This document shows, one piece after another, positions 1 through 11,775 of a stretch of 64,000 bases of DNA. Both the position numbers and the translations under genes were made by a program. This DNA comes from Ciona savignyi (lineage: Eukaryota; Chordata; Ascidiacea; Phlebobranchia; Cionidae). How positions within the stretch are numbered: the first letter of the stretch is position 1; the number at the start of each line of letters is the position of its first letter. The notes below the pieces were generated by a model. That model was given only the letters and a program-made list of their open reading frames with translations, did no database searches and was not told the DNA's origin. The stretch covers positions 1,293-65,292 of the forward strand of contig CH003321.1 in NCBI GenBank assembly GCA_000149265.1, written 5' to 3'.

Positions 1-1630
1 GTCTTTCAATATTACTGACATAGTGTCCCGTACTAGTTATTGATATTTTCTTGTTATTATATTGATATTTCTTGTAACTGTAAATTCATAAGTTGTAGTC
101 TATTATTTACATTTTTTAAGAAATCATCTTTATGGCAAAAATACTTTTATGTCATATTCTGTATAATGCTGTGAACAAAGATGAATGATACTGTTCTCAT
201 AAGATACTATTCATTAGAGATTTAAAAGAGTTGCTTACACAGGTTGTTACATTTAAATGTCTGTTTTAAAGTGTTGTTGCTTTGAGATTTGTCTCTTTTC
301 AAGATTGTAAAAATATACATTGAATTTGTGTATTTGGGCGAATTGCGCTGATGTGTTGGTAGAAAATAATGTAAAATTCTTTTAAGCGACTTTTATTTTA
401 TTATACTGTTGTGCAGAGAATCATTGTGTTATATATTGCTCTTGTTTGTTCTGAGAATTACAGTGCAGGTTAACATGCTTTAGTGTTTTTCAGTCTTATT
501 CTTACAGTATGTAAGTTTTTATGCCGGCCAAACAGTTGTGGTTAATGCAATGAACTCGCTTAGACTAAAAAACAGACTCGTCGTACGTAATATTTGGCCG
601 CATTTCCATTTGATTTGATAAATATATATATACCAGGCGTCATCGAACTTAAAAGGCCCTAAACATCCATATTGTGAGAGAAAAGTGCATGATGACCATT
701 TAACAGCATAACCTATATAATTCCAAACATTGAAAGATAAAGGCCAGCGGAAGAGAGGAGAAATGTGTGTTTTGAAACGATGTTTTTAACCACTGGTGGA
801 ATTTCATTATTAGGTTTTTTTTTCACTTAATCCCAAAGCCGGCTCCCCCCTTCAGTATTGGGTCGCGCTTGCACAGTTTTACTCAGGCTTAAATAACATC
901 AAATGTAATTAGCTAATTTTGATTTAATTTGTTTCGTTGAAATTTATTTTTATTAATATAAGGTTTAACGGTTTTCCTTAATTTGTAATGTGTCTATCCA
1001 CTGCTGTGTTTTAACTACTGTAGTTTTGCCGTTTTATCCTGTCTCCTTAATTTAAAATAATTGTTTATTCTTCTTAATTGTAACGAAGGAGCAAAAAACT
1101 AAACTATACTAAATAGCCTAACAAAACCATGTAGCAATAGGCATAAAATAGACCTACCGGTTAAAACGAAAAGTAGGCTACCACAATTCTATTCTATATG
1201 ATAGGACCAATATATAGCTCGAATATAGCCATATATGGCGGGCATCATTTAATTACACATTGAAATGATTCAAATTACAAGTCTGTTTTTTTTGATAGCT
1301 TAGAAGAAATCCCGTTGCCACGATCATAGGTAATTTGCGGACAGAATCTGCACTCTGATGTTGGGTATTGGAGAAAGTGTTTATATCAGGACGAAAGCGT
1401 GGTTGCGTCTTGAAATTTATTTGGCTAGAAAGGCTATACCAGGACTATTTTAAAATATTCCTATTATTTGTGCGACCGTTTATTCTATTTTATGCGAAAT
1501 GGCAGTAAATTCAGCCTTAGCTTACTTAGTGTTTCAAATAGGATTTATTTTACACTAAATATTTTGTTTTGTTGGCTAGGTTCGGCCACACACGTGGGTT
1601 TGTTTCTCATATAAGCTGTATAACGACCGT
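1..1630. other. No gene recognised
   Basis: This A+T-rich stretch has no open reading frame of note and no exon-like block that I could match to a family. It could hold the 3' untranslated region of a gene lying to the left, but no stop codon or coding tail identifies one. I see no clear repeat in it. Confidence 0.5.
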
Positions 1631-1689
1631 ACGCTTACTATGAAGAAACAAACACCTGTAGAATTAGACCAACCCAAAAGCGAGATACT

Positions 1690-2190
1690 GTTACAAGATT
1701 TTAAAAGTTATCCTGAACTTTATATCAGTCTATACAAAACTATTTTCAAAACGACAAATATATTTTTCAAATCGACAAAATTTCGCCGATCCGCAAATCT
1801 TTTTTGTAGCCAATCGACAAAACTCTTTTGCCGATCCGCAAATCTTTTTTGCAGCCAATCGGCAAAACTCTTTTGCAAATCGGCAAAACTATTTCGCCGA
1901 CCTGCAATTCTTTTTTTGCAACAAATCGAGAAAACTGTTTTGTCAATCGGCAAAACTTTTTCAGGAACCGCAAATCTTTTATTCACTGATAACAAAAAGT
2001 ATTTTCGAGCCAGCAAAAGTAATTTTGACTAGGTTCAAGCAACTGCCGTTAAAGTCTTCACAAGGTTTGTCCAAATACCAATCCGACTTGTTGCTTACAG
2101 CGGCTGGTTTCTATTGACCACCTTTCGGCATATGGTCCTGCATGCCATTACTAAGCCAACGGTCTGGGCGACTAGGCTTCAAGTTTATTT
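1690..2190 (+). repeat. Short-unit repeat array, copy 1
   Basis: From about 1745 to 2015 a unit of roughly 20-25 bases (CGGCAAAACTCTTTTGCaaat and variants, with an alternating CCGCAAATCTTTTTTGCagc form) is repeated many times. A unique flank follows at 2015-2180. The array and its flank recur inverted at 2500-2870, and the array with its outer flank recurs inverted again at 3340-3575. The reading frame at 1640-2032 simply translates the repeat (recurring SAKLF / ANLFC) and is not considered a gene. Confidence 0.8.
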
Positions 2191-2359
2191 AACAATATTG
2201 TTTTTTTTGTAGTTATTATCATACTAATAATATACAAGAATCATAAAGTTAAGCTACTCAACCGTCCCAACTTCTACCAGGTCGAAAATCAAATGGAGAG
2301 AGAATTAAACGATAATAGCAAAAAAAGAAAGGATATAGTCGTTCTGCATGAACTGCAAT

Positions 2360-2441
2360 AGCTTAGTGGATTAGTGCGTCGCTTTTCAGCCGAAGGGGTG
2401 TTGTTTTCCCATTCCCGGGAATAAAACATGAATATCCTAGT
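2360..2441 (+). repeat. Truncated tRNA-derived SINE fragment
   Basis: A piece of the window's common SINE: a head fragment (GGATTAGTGCGTCGC, then CAGCCGAAGG) fused directly to the tail (CCCATTCCCGGGAATAAA, then CATGAATATCCTA), with the middle missing. It sits in the spacer between two inverted arms of the local repeat array. Confidence 0.6.
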
Positions 2442-2499
2442 ATGATAATAACTTTACAAAAAAACAAATAATATTGTTAAATAAATGGAAATACAAGTG

Positions 2500-2870
2500 C
2501 CCGGCTCCATAAAGATAAGCCTGGTTGTCCGGACGGTTGGCTTATAGTGATGGCGAGCAGGACCGTTAGCCGAAAGGTGGTCAATAGAAAACAGCCGCTG
2601 TAAGCAACAAGTCGGTTGTGTCCTTTGAAGACATTTAACGGCAATTGCTTGAACCTAATCAAACATCCTTTGCCAGCTCGAAAATACATTTGTCGACTGG
2701 AAAATACATTTGTCGACGGTGAATAAAAGATTTGCGGTTCCTGAAAAAGTTTGTCGATGGAAAAAGTAATTTTTCCGATTGACAAAATAGTTTTGCCGAT
2801 TTCGCTGCAAAAAAAAATCCTGATCGGCGAAATAGTTTTGTGGGAGTTCGGCTTTTCTTTTAGTTATTCG
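2500..2870 (-). repeat. Short-unit repeat array, copy 2 (inverted to copy 1)
   Basis: Read on the minus strand this matches copy 1: the flank at 2500-2660 is the inverted counterpart of 2015-2180 (shared blocks around CTTGTTGCTTACAGCGGCTG and TGGCTTA/TAAGCCA), followed by the same short units at 2660-2850. Copies 1 and 2 therefore form a foldback with a spacer of about 300 bases. Confidence 0.75.
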
Positions 2871-3339
2871 GCTAGGTTGAAGTTAAGCTGACGGAGTTTA
2901 TATCTCGCCTTAACCTTGGTTTTGAGCCGAACCAGCGCAATAGGCAGACTTATCCTTTGCTGCCTAAAGTTTGCCTACTAAAATTAGTAGCCACGTTACT
3001 GTAGAACAAAACTGTCCTCTTTTGACTTCGGTGCAGAATATACAGTTTAGACTTCTAATAGATTTATTTTTCGGTTATATGACGAGCAGCAATTTGGTAC
3101 TTTGGTTAGTTATTGTAGGTTATATCTTTGAAGTGAAAATGTTGGGATATATATAGCGTTCCAAATGAATGCACGAAGGCAAACATAACGACGTTTGTTA
3201 ATTACTGTTTATAGTAGATAGAAAATTACTCACGGCGTAAAAATAGAGGCACGACAGCTTTCTAAATTAATTATACACGTACAACAGATTGGCGGCTGGC
3301 AAACGCACACGTCGATTAAATAAACGATTAAATAAACAA

Positions 3340-3578
3340 GTCAGGCGAATATGCGACAGTTTTGTCGGTTTGCAAAAAAGCTTTGTCGATTTGCAAAAGA
3401 GTTTTGCCGATTTGCTGCAAAAGAGATTTGCGGATCGGCGAAAATATTTGTGTCGATTTGAAAACATTTTTGTCGATTTAAAAACATTTTTTATCGATTC
3501 CAAAATAGTTTTATATAGACCGAAATAAAGTTTATGAATGCCCTTATGGGCCACCGTAAGCAAGATATTGTTTGCCAT
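3340..3578 (-). repeat. Short-unit repeat array, copy 3
   Basis: Same unit family (TTTGTCGATTTGCAAAAGAG and variants) on the minus strand. Its outer flank (around 3500-3535, ATAGTTTTATATAGACCGAA) matches, inverted, the left flank of copy 1 near 1720-1745 (TATATCAGTCTATACAAAAC). The two opposite-strand reading frames across it are repeat translations. Confidence 0.75.
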
Positions 3579-3579
3579 T

Positions 3580-4119
3580 TAGCTTAAATTGCTTCTAACC
3601 TTACGAACGGACAAATACACCAGACAAACAAAGTAGACGTAAAAAAAGAACTGCGACTTGTTGAAGGATCCGAATCAAAAGTGCATTGTCATACCTATCT
3701 CTGGCAACCTATTAAAATGTCTGTAAGCGCAAGCAACTTGTGAGTTAAGTGGTCAAAATGTTATTTTTATGGTAACAATTAAATCTTATATAAAGAATAG
3801 GACAGCTTATTCACGTTTACCCATTAAGGAATAGGAAACGGTGCCATTATACGGATAATCATTAGATTCCTTCGTGCCCACAGTTCGGTTACTTAAACTA
3901 TTGTATATATTGGAGAAATTGACATAGATATATTTTAAACCATTAATCCACTGGGTTTATTAACGTCCGTTATTTGCCTCGTCAAAGTTATCGGCTGATT
4001 TTGACATGTTTCGGTGCAAAGACCACAATTTGTCCTAAACTGTCGGATAAGCGAATGTTACTTACAGATTAAGAGACCTACTAGCTGGATTTTCAGTTTA
4101 AACTCGTGTAAAAAATAAG
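3580..4119. other. Intergenic, upstream of the sulfotransferase
   Basis: A+T-rich sequence with no reading frame of note. It should contain the promoter and 5' untranslated region of the following gene, but I see no diagnostic TATA box or initiator at a convincing position. Confidence 0.4.
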
Positions 4120-7100
4120 ATGGACCAAGCAGATGTAGAACGCAAATTAATGATCGAAGCATTCATTGATATGTCGTTCTCTGAGTTCTCCAAATACGCG
4201 GATAAACTGCCAGATCACACACCAATAACTAAATACTTTGTGGAAGACATGTGTTATCCAAAAATCACGGAATGGAAAGGATACAAAATGTCGGGCCAGG
4301 GTTTTAACACCAACATGATAAAATGGGTCTACGACAGCTGGACACCTTGGAAGGATGACGTAATTGTTGCTTCATTTCCCAAAACAGGTGATTTTTGTTT
4401 TAAGAGTTGTATTGTTTAAATCAGGTTTCTTATAAAGAAACAATAGGTAAACCATTGGCCAATATTAAATTTAACAAATATTTGCGCACCAGGTACTACG
4501 TGGGTTCGACATATCGTGCGTCAACTTTACTTTAGGAACGATGATCAACTCATGGCTATTACCAAACCGATGGCGATGCCGCAAATTTATCTCGAAACTG
4601 GCATACGTAAGTATCAAACACGCATAAAGGCATGTTGCGTGAGTTTTAGATCCCAAATATTTTCAGCGTTAAAATTTGAATTTCTTGAGAGACTTCCTTG
4701 GACGAAACGAGTGTTAGCAACCCATGTACCAGCCGCATTGATTAATTTTGAAAAGATTAAATCAGCTGGCGCCAAGGTAACGTCTTGAAATGACGAATGT
4801 ATTTAAAATTAGCAAAACTAAACTAAAAATACAATTTCTTAAGATAATATACACAATAAGAAACCCAAAGGACCAATTGGTATCTTGGCATAACATGGTT
4901 GTAAATATGCCTATTCGACCAAACGATCCAGATTATCTAAAAGCATTTCCATTGGAATGGAAGGAATTTTTCGAAGCTGCAATTTCAGGTTAATATTATA
5001 TATTTGTGCTTATTAAAACACATATTTATGAAGATCAATTTAAAAGTTACAGAATGATGTATTTTTTATGTAGCGTAGAGGTTTCTGTCAACATTTAAGC
5101 CTTGTTTTTCATCACATGTTTGCCCAACGACCAATGTATCTTTATAAGGGCACGTATATGTTTTAATTCTATTGTAACCATACAGGCAAACAATACATTG
5201 GGAACAAAGATGGCGAATATTATTTAGAACACTTACGTGCTTGGTACAAACATAGAAACGACGAAAATGTTTTGTTTGTGGTATACGAAGATATGAAACA
5301 AGTAAGTATAAATTAGTTTTCCTCGATATCAGTCTATGTACACCAAAAAACGAATGGAAAGTTTGTTATTGTCTGGAAATCTATATTTGCAATGTATACG
5401 TATTAGGCTACATATAGCTCAGTTCATTTTTGGTTGGCGCTGAGTGTAACCATATACATTCATGTCCTCATCTACCTACTACGGAATAAAAATGTAAAAT
5501 TATGTATACAGTGATAGACGGGGCTTAGAAAATATACATAATACAAAATATTTTAAGTTATGTTCAGGACACCGAGAGACAAAAACATGGGGCTTTGGTT
5601 ATTTTTTACCTATTTCGAAACTTTTTTAACAAGTTACTTGCTTTTCGGTTACTTCACTTTAAATGTTCAACTTTTATTTGTACTTGTACATTGATCTTTT
5701 AGATCATTGAAACCAGTGAAGTATTTAGGGGCTGGTGCCTTGGCCCCCCTCGACGTTGAACCTAAAGTACATTTTCTTTGTTACAACCATTATTGATTTA
5801 AATTTTATAAGAGGCACAAGTCAATCTGTGACAAACTCAAGTGACGAACATAGGAATATATAAATGAATAATCACGCAATACATTTCTAATAGTTGTTTG
5901 GTGCTTTTTCTGTTATATCAGCATAATAAAGCTGGCAATCGAAACACATTTTTACCAAAAAGGCAAAAGTCAGATAATTAAGTTTTCGAAAATGTTAAAG
6001 GTCTGTGTCCCGTGTCAAGGAGTACGTTTTAAGGGTGAACACAACTTAATGCCAAGTAAGCTGTGTCAGTTGCCAGCAACAGTCCTTATACTAATCTATC
6101 GGACCCCATCTCACCTCTTGACATTGGACATGTAGTTATTCAATTAGGTATAGACGATCGTCAGCAAATAGAACTTTTAGACAATTTGTGGTGCCCTTCT
6201 GAAAGCTTTTCTTGACCTTACTTTAAACGCAAGGATGGCAATAAGATCCGAAAAAATATCTCTGGAGGCAGCATAGTACTGGCGCTAGTGAATGCTTTCC
6301 ATTTTCTCTAATTAAAAATGGCCTCTTTGAAAATGTGCGTCATATTTGCACCGCGGGAAGTTCGTGGTGTGAAACTCCAAGGTCTGATAAAATCTCCTTT
6401 GAAGAAATACGCCCATTAGTCAGCAAGGACGGGTACGGGCGTTTATCAAATATCTTCTAGGCGGCATTTTAAATGGAAAGTATAATCCGAGTGAATCAAA
6501 TATGTTTGCAAATCAAACAACATAAGACCTGGCCGACAAATCCATCAAGTGAATGTGCCCGTCGATACTCCTCTTGTATGTACTATGAACGAAGCATATA
6601 TTGACACTGTTCTCTTACAAATGCGCCACCGATTTAATGTTCACACTCTCATAGCCCTGTCATTGCTATCTCCTTTTTCAAAAAACTGCATGGATCGATC
6701 GTTTGAAAGCATCAAATCCACATTTAAACAATTTAGTTTTTTTTCCATGTGACAATTTTTACAGTTTTAATTTGTTTTAATCACTCCTTGGAGATGACAA
6801 GGCGACATGTCATGCCTGTCAAAATTATGATTCAGAAGAAAATCTTGATTTTTACGGCAGTATATTCCCTAGTTTATTTTTTCTTTGTTCTAATTGGTAA
6901 AGCAGTGGCTAATATACCAACATTTCACCAAATCTAATTAAAATATTTTTATTAGGAAAAAAATACCGTTTTGGTTTTTAACGTCCCAGGAAAATTCCCC
7001 TAAAATTAATCACCAAATGTCATATCTAGACCATGTTGTCTAACAACTTACAAAGTTTTAGTGCGATACCATTACCCCTTTTTGTAGATGTTGGGGCCAC

Positions 7101-8598
7101 AAGCCATGCCTTTCGCCATCATGATTATGGAACAAATTTTCGTTTTTAGGGTATTTCCTTAGGTCCTTTTTTCTTTCTTTTAATTGGTAAAGAAGTTGCA
7201 AACGCGCTAAGTTTTTACAAAACCTGGACAAAATTTGAGCAGCCGTTCAAGCGCTATGCCTAAAAAAAACATTTAAAAAAAAATTACACCGTTTTGGGTT
7301 TTAACGTACCGGGGAATTCCCCTGAATATATCACCCAGAAATTTGGTTTCTGCATATAAAGACCATGTTGTCTAACAAATGACAACGTTTCATTTCGATT
7401 CCATTGCTCTTTCTTGTAAATGTCGGAGCCACAAGCCATGCCTGTCAAGTGTTTGACAAACAAAATTTAAGAAAAAAAAACGGATCAAAACAATATGTTC
7501 CCCGTTTTTCCAAATGGAACCCAAAATTACTTACTTACCACAAAAACGAAACTGGTTTAAATTGATTTGCTTCCTTCTACATACACCGTGATTTAAACTT
7601 GAATTATGAGGCATATCCTATGAAAAAAACATCGGCGCTTAGATTTCTTCTAGAATCAAAATATCGGGAATGGTTCTAACATTTATTCCCGAATTATTTT
7701 ATTTAAATTTTGTTCGTTGTTAAATTGTGATTTACTTGAAGTTTTCGTTAAATTTTATTACCCTGTCAAAAATACCTTATTTGGGGGTGGGCTTTTGTAA
7801 TTCATAATGGGGGCCTTAATTATAATCCAAGAAACTATCACGCTACAGGGCAATGTTTATATTCTAAGTAAACACATTTATAAAAGTTTTTTTTGATAAC
7901 CTTATCTTTAAGTAGTAAAATGACCTATTATCAAGAAAAATGATACCAAATTTCTAGTGTTACTCTTCCTGTATTAGCATGCCAACCAGAAAATAACTTT
8001 ACAGGATCCTTCAAAAGAAGTGAAGCGGATTGCCAACTTTCTCGGAGTGGAAATTAACGAAGAAGATCTTCTAAAGGTCGTGGAGGCTACTTCGTTCAAA
8101 ACAATGCAGAAGGAATCTGACTTGACTCATGAAGTGATAAAGTTTTATCGCAAAGGTATGTATGGAATACACACAAACGTAAATTCATTGTTTATAAAGT
8201 ATTTTTGTCTCACACAGTTTTGTAATACATTTTTTTTAATTTAATAACTTTTTTAATAACAACCGAATACATTACTGATATTTAGACTATGTTTGCATTG
8301 GCAAGGTCATTTATTCCGTTGTTTCCGGTGTTGGCACCGGTATGATCATTTATTCCGAAAGTATAGGCGAAATTTTTATTTAAAGGGCCTCATTACTGTT
8401 TTAAGGTTATTAGTCTTACGAAAACTTGTTTAAAAATGAATTATTTAAAAATAACCGTTAAACAGTTTTTCTTTACTGTTGCAAGGCGAGGTCGGAGACT
8501 GGAAAAACTACTTCACGGTTGCCCAGTCAGAGAGGATTGATTCTATGGTTAAAGAGAAATTGGAAGGAACAGACATCAAGTTTATTTACGAGCTATAG
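4120..8598 (+). CDS. Cytosolic sulfotransferase (SULT family), 7 exons
   Basis: Transfers a sulfuryl group from PAPS to a small acceptor (phenol, steroid or amine; substrate not predictable) in the cytosol. Exons: 4120-4387, 4493-4606, 4667-4776, 4844-4988, 5186-5301, 8005-8155, 8486-8598. All introns are GT..AG and all phases agree, giving 338 residues, somewhat longer than the usual ~290-300 because of an N-terminal extension. Family motifs are intact: the 5'-phosphosulfate loop PKTGTTW (about residues 87-93), the catalytic His in LATH (about 147), the 3'-phosphate region YTIRNPKDQLVS (about 167-178), VYEDMKQDPSKEV, and the C-terminal RKGEVGDWK (about 300-308). The loop is split by an intron within its Gly codon. 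The start is the only ATG upstream of the first exon's conserved region. Intron 5 is 2.7 kb and full of repeats; the others are short. No signal peptide is visible, consistent with a cytosolic enzyme. The assignment to the superfamily is firm; the subfamily is not. Confidence 0.94.
5980..6750 (+). pseudogene. Possible decayed hAT-like transposase remnant in sulfotransferase intron 5
   Basis: A stretch with frame breaks whose last open part (6549-6752) reads VDTPLVCTMNEAYIDTVLLQ, then RHRFN and SLLSP. This spacing recalls the region before the dimerisation domain of some hAT transposases, where a tyrosine-rich block precedes a 'SRF' stretch. The resemblance is from memory and the frame is broken elsewhere. 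It could also be unrelated intron sequence. Confidence 0.25.
6795..7480 (+). repeat. Tandem repeat of ~300-330 bases, about 2.5 copies
   Basis: Within sulfotransferase intron 5. Recurring anchors are CATGCCTGTCAAAATTATGA near 6812 and CCACAAGCCATGCCT near 7096 and near 7427; TTAATTGGTAAAG near 6891 and 7182; and GTTTTAACGT with GACCATGTTGTCTAACAA near 7030 and 7362. Copies are diverged and differ by small indels, so this is an old tandem duplication. Confidence 0.7.
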
Positions 8599-8849
8599 AT
8601 GCTGTTGCAATTGTATATTATATTACATTTAAATTTTCTATCTAATAATGTGTACAGAATATTATTCATTACAAAAACCCAATAATTTATATAATTTGTG
8701 TTTTTACTTGCAGAATCATATGTATATAAACGGCGATGGAGTAAGTCCTGTTTAGCTATAGCTCTAAGCGTTAGGCCTACATATTTTGAATGTTTTCTCT
8801 AAAAAACAGTTAAACGCAGTTGTGTTATCACACGTAAAATCATTAAATT

Positions 8850-9080
8850 ATCACCCCACCACCGACGGAAGATATTGCATTGTGTTGTATATGATGGCAA
8901 CCATATTTACGTTCTTTTTCTTTAATTTCATCCACTGAATTTAGGTGATTTCCGTTGAAGCCCTTGCTCAGTAGTACAAGCCAAGTCGCAGCTAGCAGGC
9001 TTAGATTTAACAACCTTTCGACGGCCTGGACAATGCCCAAACTCTTATATTAACGAGTGAATCGGCTGGTGCTCTCTTTC
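8850..9080 (-). repeat. Degenerate SINE-like segment
   Basis: Contains TGTGTTGTATATGATGGCAA and a later GACGGCCTGGACAATGCCCA, echoing the body of the window's SINE in the minus orientation, with unrelated sequence between. The relationship is weak. Confidence 0.35.
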
Positions 9081-9103
9081 GTACGTATTATGAAAAATAA
9101 CTT

Positions 9104-9396
9104 AGGGGGATAGGATCTTCATCTTTATCCCCGTGAATGGGAAAACCAAGGGGGTTAACACACGGGCAATCGTCAGATCACCTCGCGCCCATTGTCGGGT
9201 TACCGGAGCTTTTGCAGTGTGTTGTATATGATAGACATGTTCCTGTAATTTGGTAGAACCCATTAATCCGCTGGGCTCAGGCAATGTCCGTAAAGTGCCT
9301 TGCCCAAGGACACAACCGACTAGCTAGCGACCAGTTTGCACCTTCAACTTTTCGATTGAAAGGCGACGCACTTAACCGTTAGACCAACGGGCCGGA
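9104..9396 (-). repeat. tRNA-derived SINE, near full length
   Basis: On the minus strand it begins with a tRNA-like head (CCCGTTGGTCTAACGGTTAAG, an RNA polymerase III box A form), runs through a conserved body (TTGGGCAAGGCACTTTACGG; CGGTAACCCGACAATGGGCG) and ends in GGGGATAAAGATGAAGATCC followed by a short TATCC tail. It closely matches the plus-strand copy at 10157. Confidence 0.85.
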
Positions 9397-9574
9397 CTTA
9401 TTTTTAACCCATCAGCATAAAATAGGACCACTTATATCCAGGATGTCTGGTAAATGATTCACAACGCTTTTCGGAGGCTTAAATGTGATTTCACTAAAGC
9501 CTTTTTTGCGAGTTGTCATTGTTGACTTGCAGAGTGCAGTTTTTGTCCGAAAATTTTGGTAGTTTTTAATAGGT

Positions 9575-10085
9575 CGTCATATAGCCAAAAGTTTAAAGGA
9601 GGCGTTCAACTAATTATTCTCCCTATCTCTCCAATGCAAACTGACCTCACAAAAACGACTGTCACTCAAAATCCTGACATAGGAAGTCTTAGATTTTTTC
9701 ACAATTTAAAATTGAAGCTTGGATCTGCAACCTAAACTCAAAACCCTACAAAATTTTGTTTAAAAATTTTGAGCCCATACCCCCTCGTACATCGGCAACT
9801 TTTTTTCCAACAAACAGCTAGCAGATGCTCAATCAACACCTTTATTTTACAAAGCACTGCTCCACGATTACAAAACTTTACAGCTAAACGAGAACACCGG
9901 CGCGCAGCCTAGCACATGCTGCTTTCAACCAAACAAACATTGGGGAATCACCACCATTGTTACTCAGCAAAACACTCGTTTAAAAACAATGACTCATGGA
10001 GGGTACCACTCGTCACATCCTGCCGTTCATAGAGGTCTTAATTGGTTATACGCCATCTAAAGGTTCGAAACTGGTCCCTTGGTAG
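9575..10085 (+). repeat. Dispersed ~500-base repeat, copy 1
   Basis: Shares long blocks with 33885-34400 and, in part, 31168-31315: ATTATTCTCCC followed by TCTCTCCA; CACTCAAAATCCTGAC; GGGGAATCACCACCATTGTT; AATTGGTTATAC. No open reading frame. The type of element is not recognised; no terminal inverted repeats or tRNA-like head are visible. Confidence 0.7.
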
Positions 10086-10156
10086 TTAGTTGTGGCCTTT
10101 TACGTACATGTTATTCCAGCACTGTATATAAGTATATTCGTTGTTTTAATAATTCC

Positions 10157-10456
10157 GACCCGTTGGTCTAACGGTTAAGTGCGTCGCCTTTCAAAAAAGA
10201 AAGATGGAAGGTGCGAAACTGGTCGCTAGCTGGTCGGTTGTGACCTTGGGCAAGGCACTTTACGGACATTGCCTGAACCCAGCAGAGTGATGGGTTCTAC
10301 CAAATTGAAGAAACGTGTCTATCATATACAACACACTGAAAAAGCTCCGGTAACCCGACAATGGGCGCGAGGTGATCTGACGATTGCCCGTGTGTTAACC
10401 CTCTTGGTTTTCCCATTCACGGGGATAAAGATGAATATCCTATCCTATCCTATCCC
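10157..10456 (+). repeat. tRNA-derived SINE, full length
   Basis: The best reference copy in the window. Head GACCCGTTGGTCTAACGGTT with box A, then GGTGCGAAACTGG as a box B-like element, conserved body, and a tail ending in about three copies of CCTAT. The small reading frame across it (10269-10478) is a repeat translation. Confidence 0.88.
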
Positions 10457-10507
10457 AATTCATACGAAATCGCTATAAACAGAAAAGAATTAACTGGTAG
10501 CGTGAAC

Positions 10508-11463
10508 GTAGGGGAAAAGTGGGTAAAACGGGCCACGTGGGTAAAATGGGCCCCCTCCAATTTTCAATATATTTTGAAGAATAAAAATTTGCTGCAAAAA
10601 CCAGTGTCAGTATATCAAATTATGGAATCTCCAAACCGAAGTTTGAGCGTGAAATCGACAAACTCAATGTTTTCTGTAGCTATTTCGGTTTGAGAAGGTC
10701 TGAATCTAAATTTGCAATTTTTGTTTTCTGCTAATATATAATAGAAAAGATCAAATACTAAAATAAATTTTACTGTAGTTAAATAGAACTATATAGCCTA
10801 GACCTACTTTTACTGGTAGAAATAAAACTTCTTTTTTTTTAATTTTTTTATAGAGATTTTAAGTCGTATGTTGGCACCTGTCTAATATGGGCCCCCTGTG
10901 TTCATTTGGTAACTAACGGGGCTAGACTTAGCATTAACAGTACTAACGGGCTAGACTTAGCACTAACAGTCATATTATGTGTTTCACAATAAACAAAACG
11001 GGTTTTCTAAATCCTATTAATAACATGAATTGATAGTTATGCTTCCACTAAAGTAGCAAGGTGTTATTGCATTAGTATACTAGTAACTGGGTATTAAATA
11101 AAAAGTAATTGCTGTAATCCAAAGTGTTAAATTAAAAAAAACAAACTACATCATAAAAAGAAAAGTAATAACATTGTTTGTATGGGAAGCGAATATGGAT
11201 ACTGTTATCTGGCGAAATGTTAATGTCGAAAACGGGCCGGGGCCCATTTTAGACTACACCCTTGTCTAAAATGGGCCACTAACGAAATATTTTTCTTTGT
11301 TGATAAAATATATTTAACAAAAATTATTAGAAAGTTAACATGTTATGTGTGAAGACTTTGTTATTAGGTGACACTACATGAAAAACTTAAGTCCAGCGGG
11401 CTTTATATCAGTAAAAAATCCGATTTGCAACTAAAGGGCCCATTTTACCCACTCTTCCCCTAC
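10508..11463 (+). mobile_element. Non-autonomous terminal-inverted-repeat transposon, copy 1
   Basis: A ~956-base element starting GTAGGGGAAAAGTGGGTAAA and ending in the near-perfect inverse (revcomp GTAGGGGAAGAGTGGGTAAA), about 26 bases per terminus. The subterminal motif GGGTAAAAtGGGCC is repeated twice at the left end. An internal hairpin lies at about 11242-11277 (CCCATTTTAGAC / GTCTAAAATGGG). No transposase reading frame exists, so it depends on another element. The superfamily is not assigned. The second copy is at 15847-16793. Confidence 0.85.
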
Positions 11464-11574
11464 AAAAATACACATATGATATTTTGAGCAAAGTACTTAG
11501 CGGCTGTTAGTGTCTGATCCCAGTGCAATTCTAAGTATTACAACAGTAGGGATGTCTTAATTATAAAACATACA

Positions 11575-11650
11575 CTCGATTAGCTCCGATAACCGGACAA
11601 TGATAATCTTACCATTGTACGGGTGAAAAGTACAAACCTGCGTTTCCAAG
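11575..11650 (+). repeat. Degenerate SINE fragment
   Basis: TAGCTCCGATAACCGGACAATG and the following block match the 'CTCCGGTAACCCGACAATG' body of the SINE, with neither head nor tail preserved. Confidence 0.4.
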
Positions 11651-11669
11651 CCACAAGGGAAAACACATA

Positions 11670-11775
11670 CCGTAAAACCTCTATTTCACCGCCATGGTGC
11701 TCTTTTTTACAACTCTTTCTTAAAAGTGACGTTCTATTAGAGGTGACGTTCAATTAGAGGTTTGTGCTTTATTTT
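11670..11775 (+). mobile_element. Possible pogo/Tigger-type miniature element
   Basis: Starts TACCGTAAAACCTCTATTTC and contains TTCTATTAGAGGTGACGTTC followed by AATTAGAGGTTT on the other side, the 'AAACCTCTaatt..ACG' pattern typical of Tc1/pogo termini. Short, with no coding capacity. The assignment is from motif memory only. Confidence 0.35.

Noticed and set aside
1745-2015. Regularly spaced short repeats resembling a CRISPR array
   Set aside because: No unique spacers of constant length; units are contiguous and diverged, and the genome is eukaryotic.
1640-2032. 130-codon frame and its antisense frames
   Set aside because: They translate a short tandem DNA repeat (SAKLF/ANLFC); both strands stay open because of the unit's composition.
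2971-3156. 61-codon hydrophobic frame
   Set aside because: No splice context, ATG environment or family resemblance; expected by chance in A+T-rich DNA.
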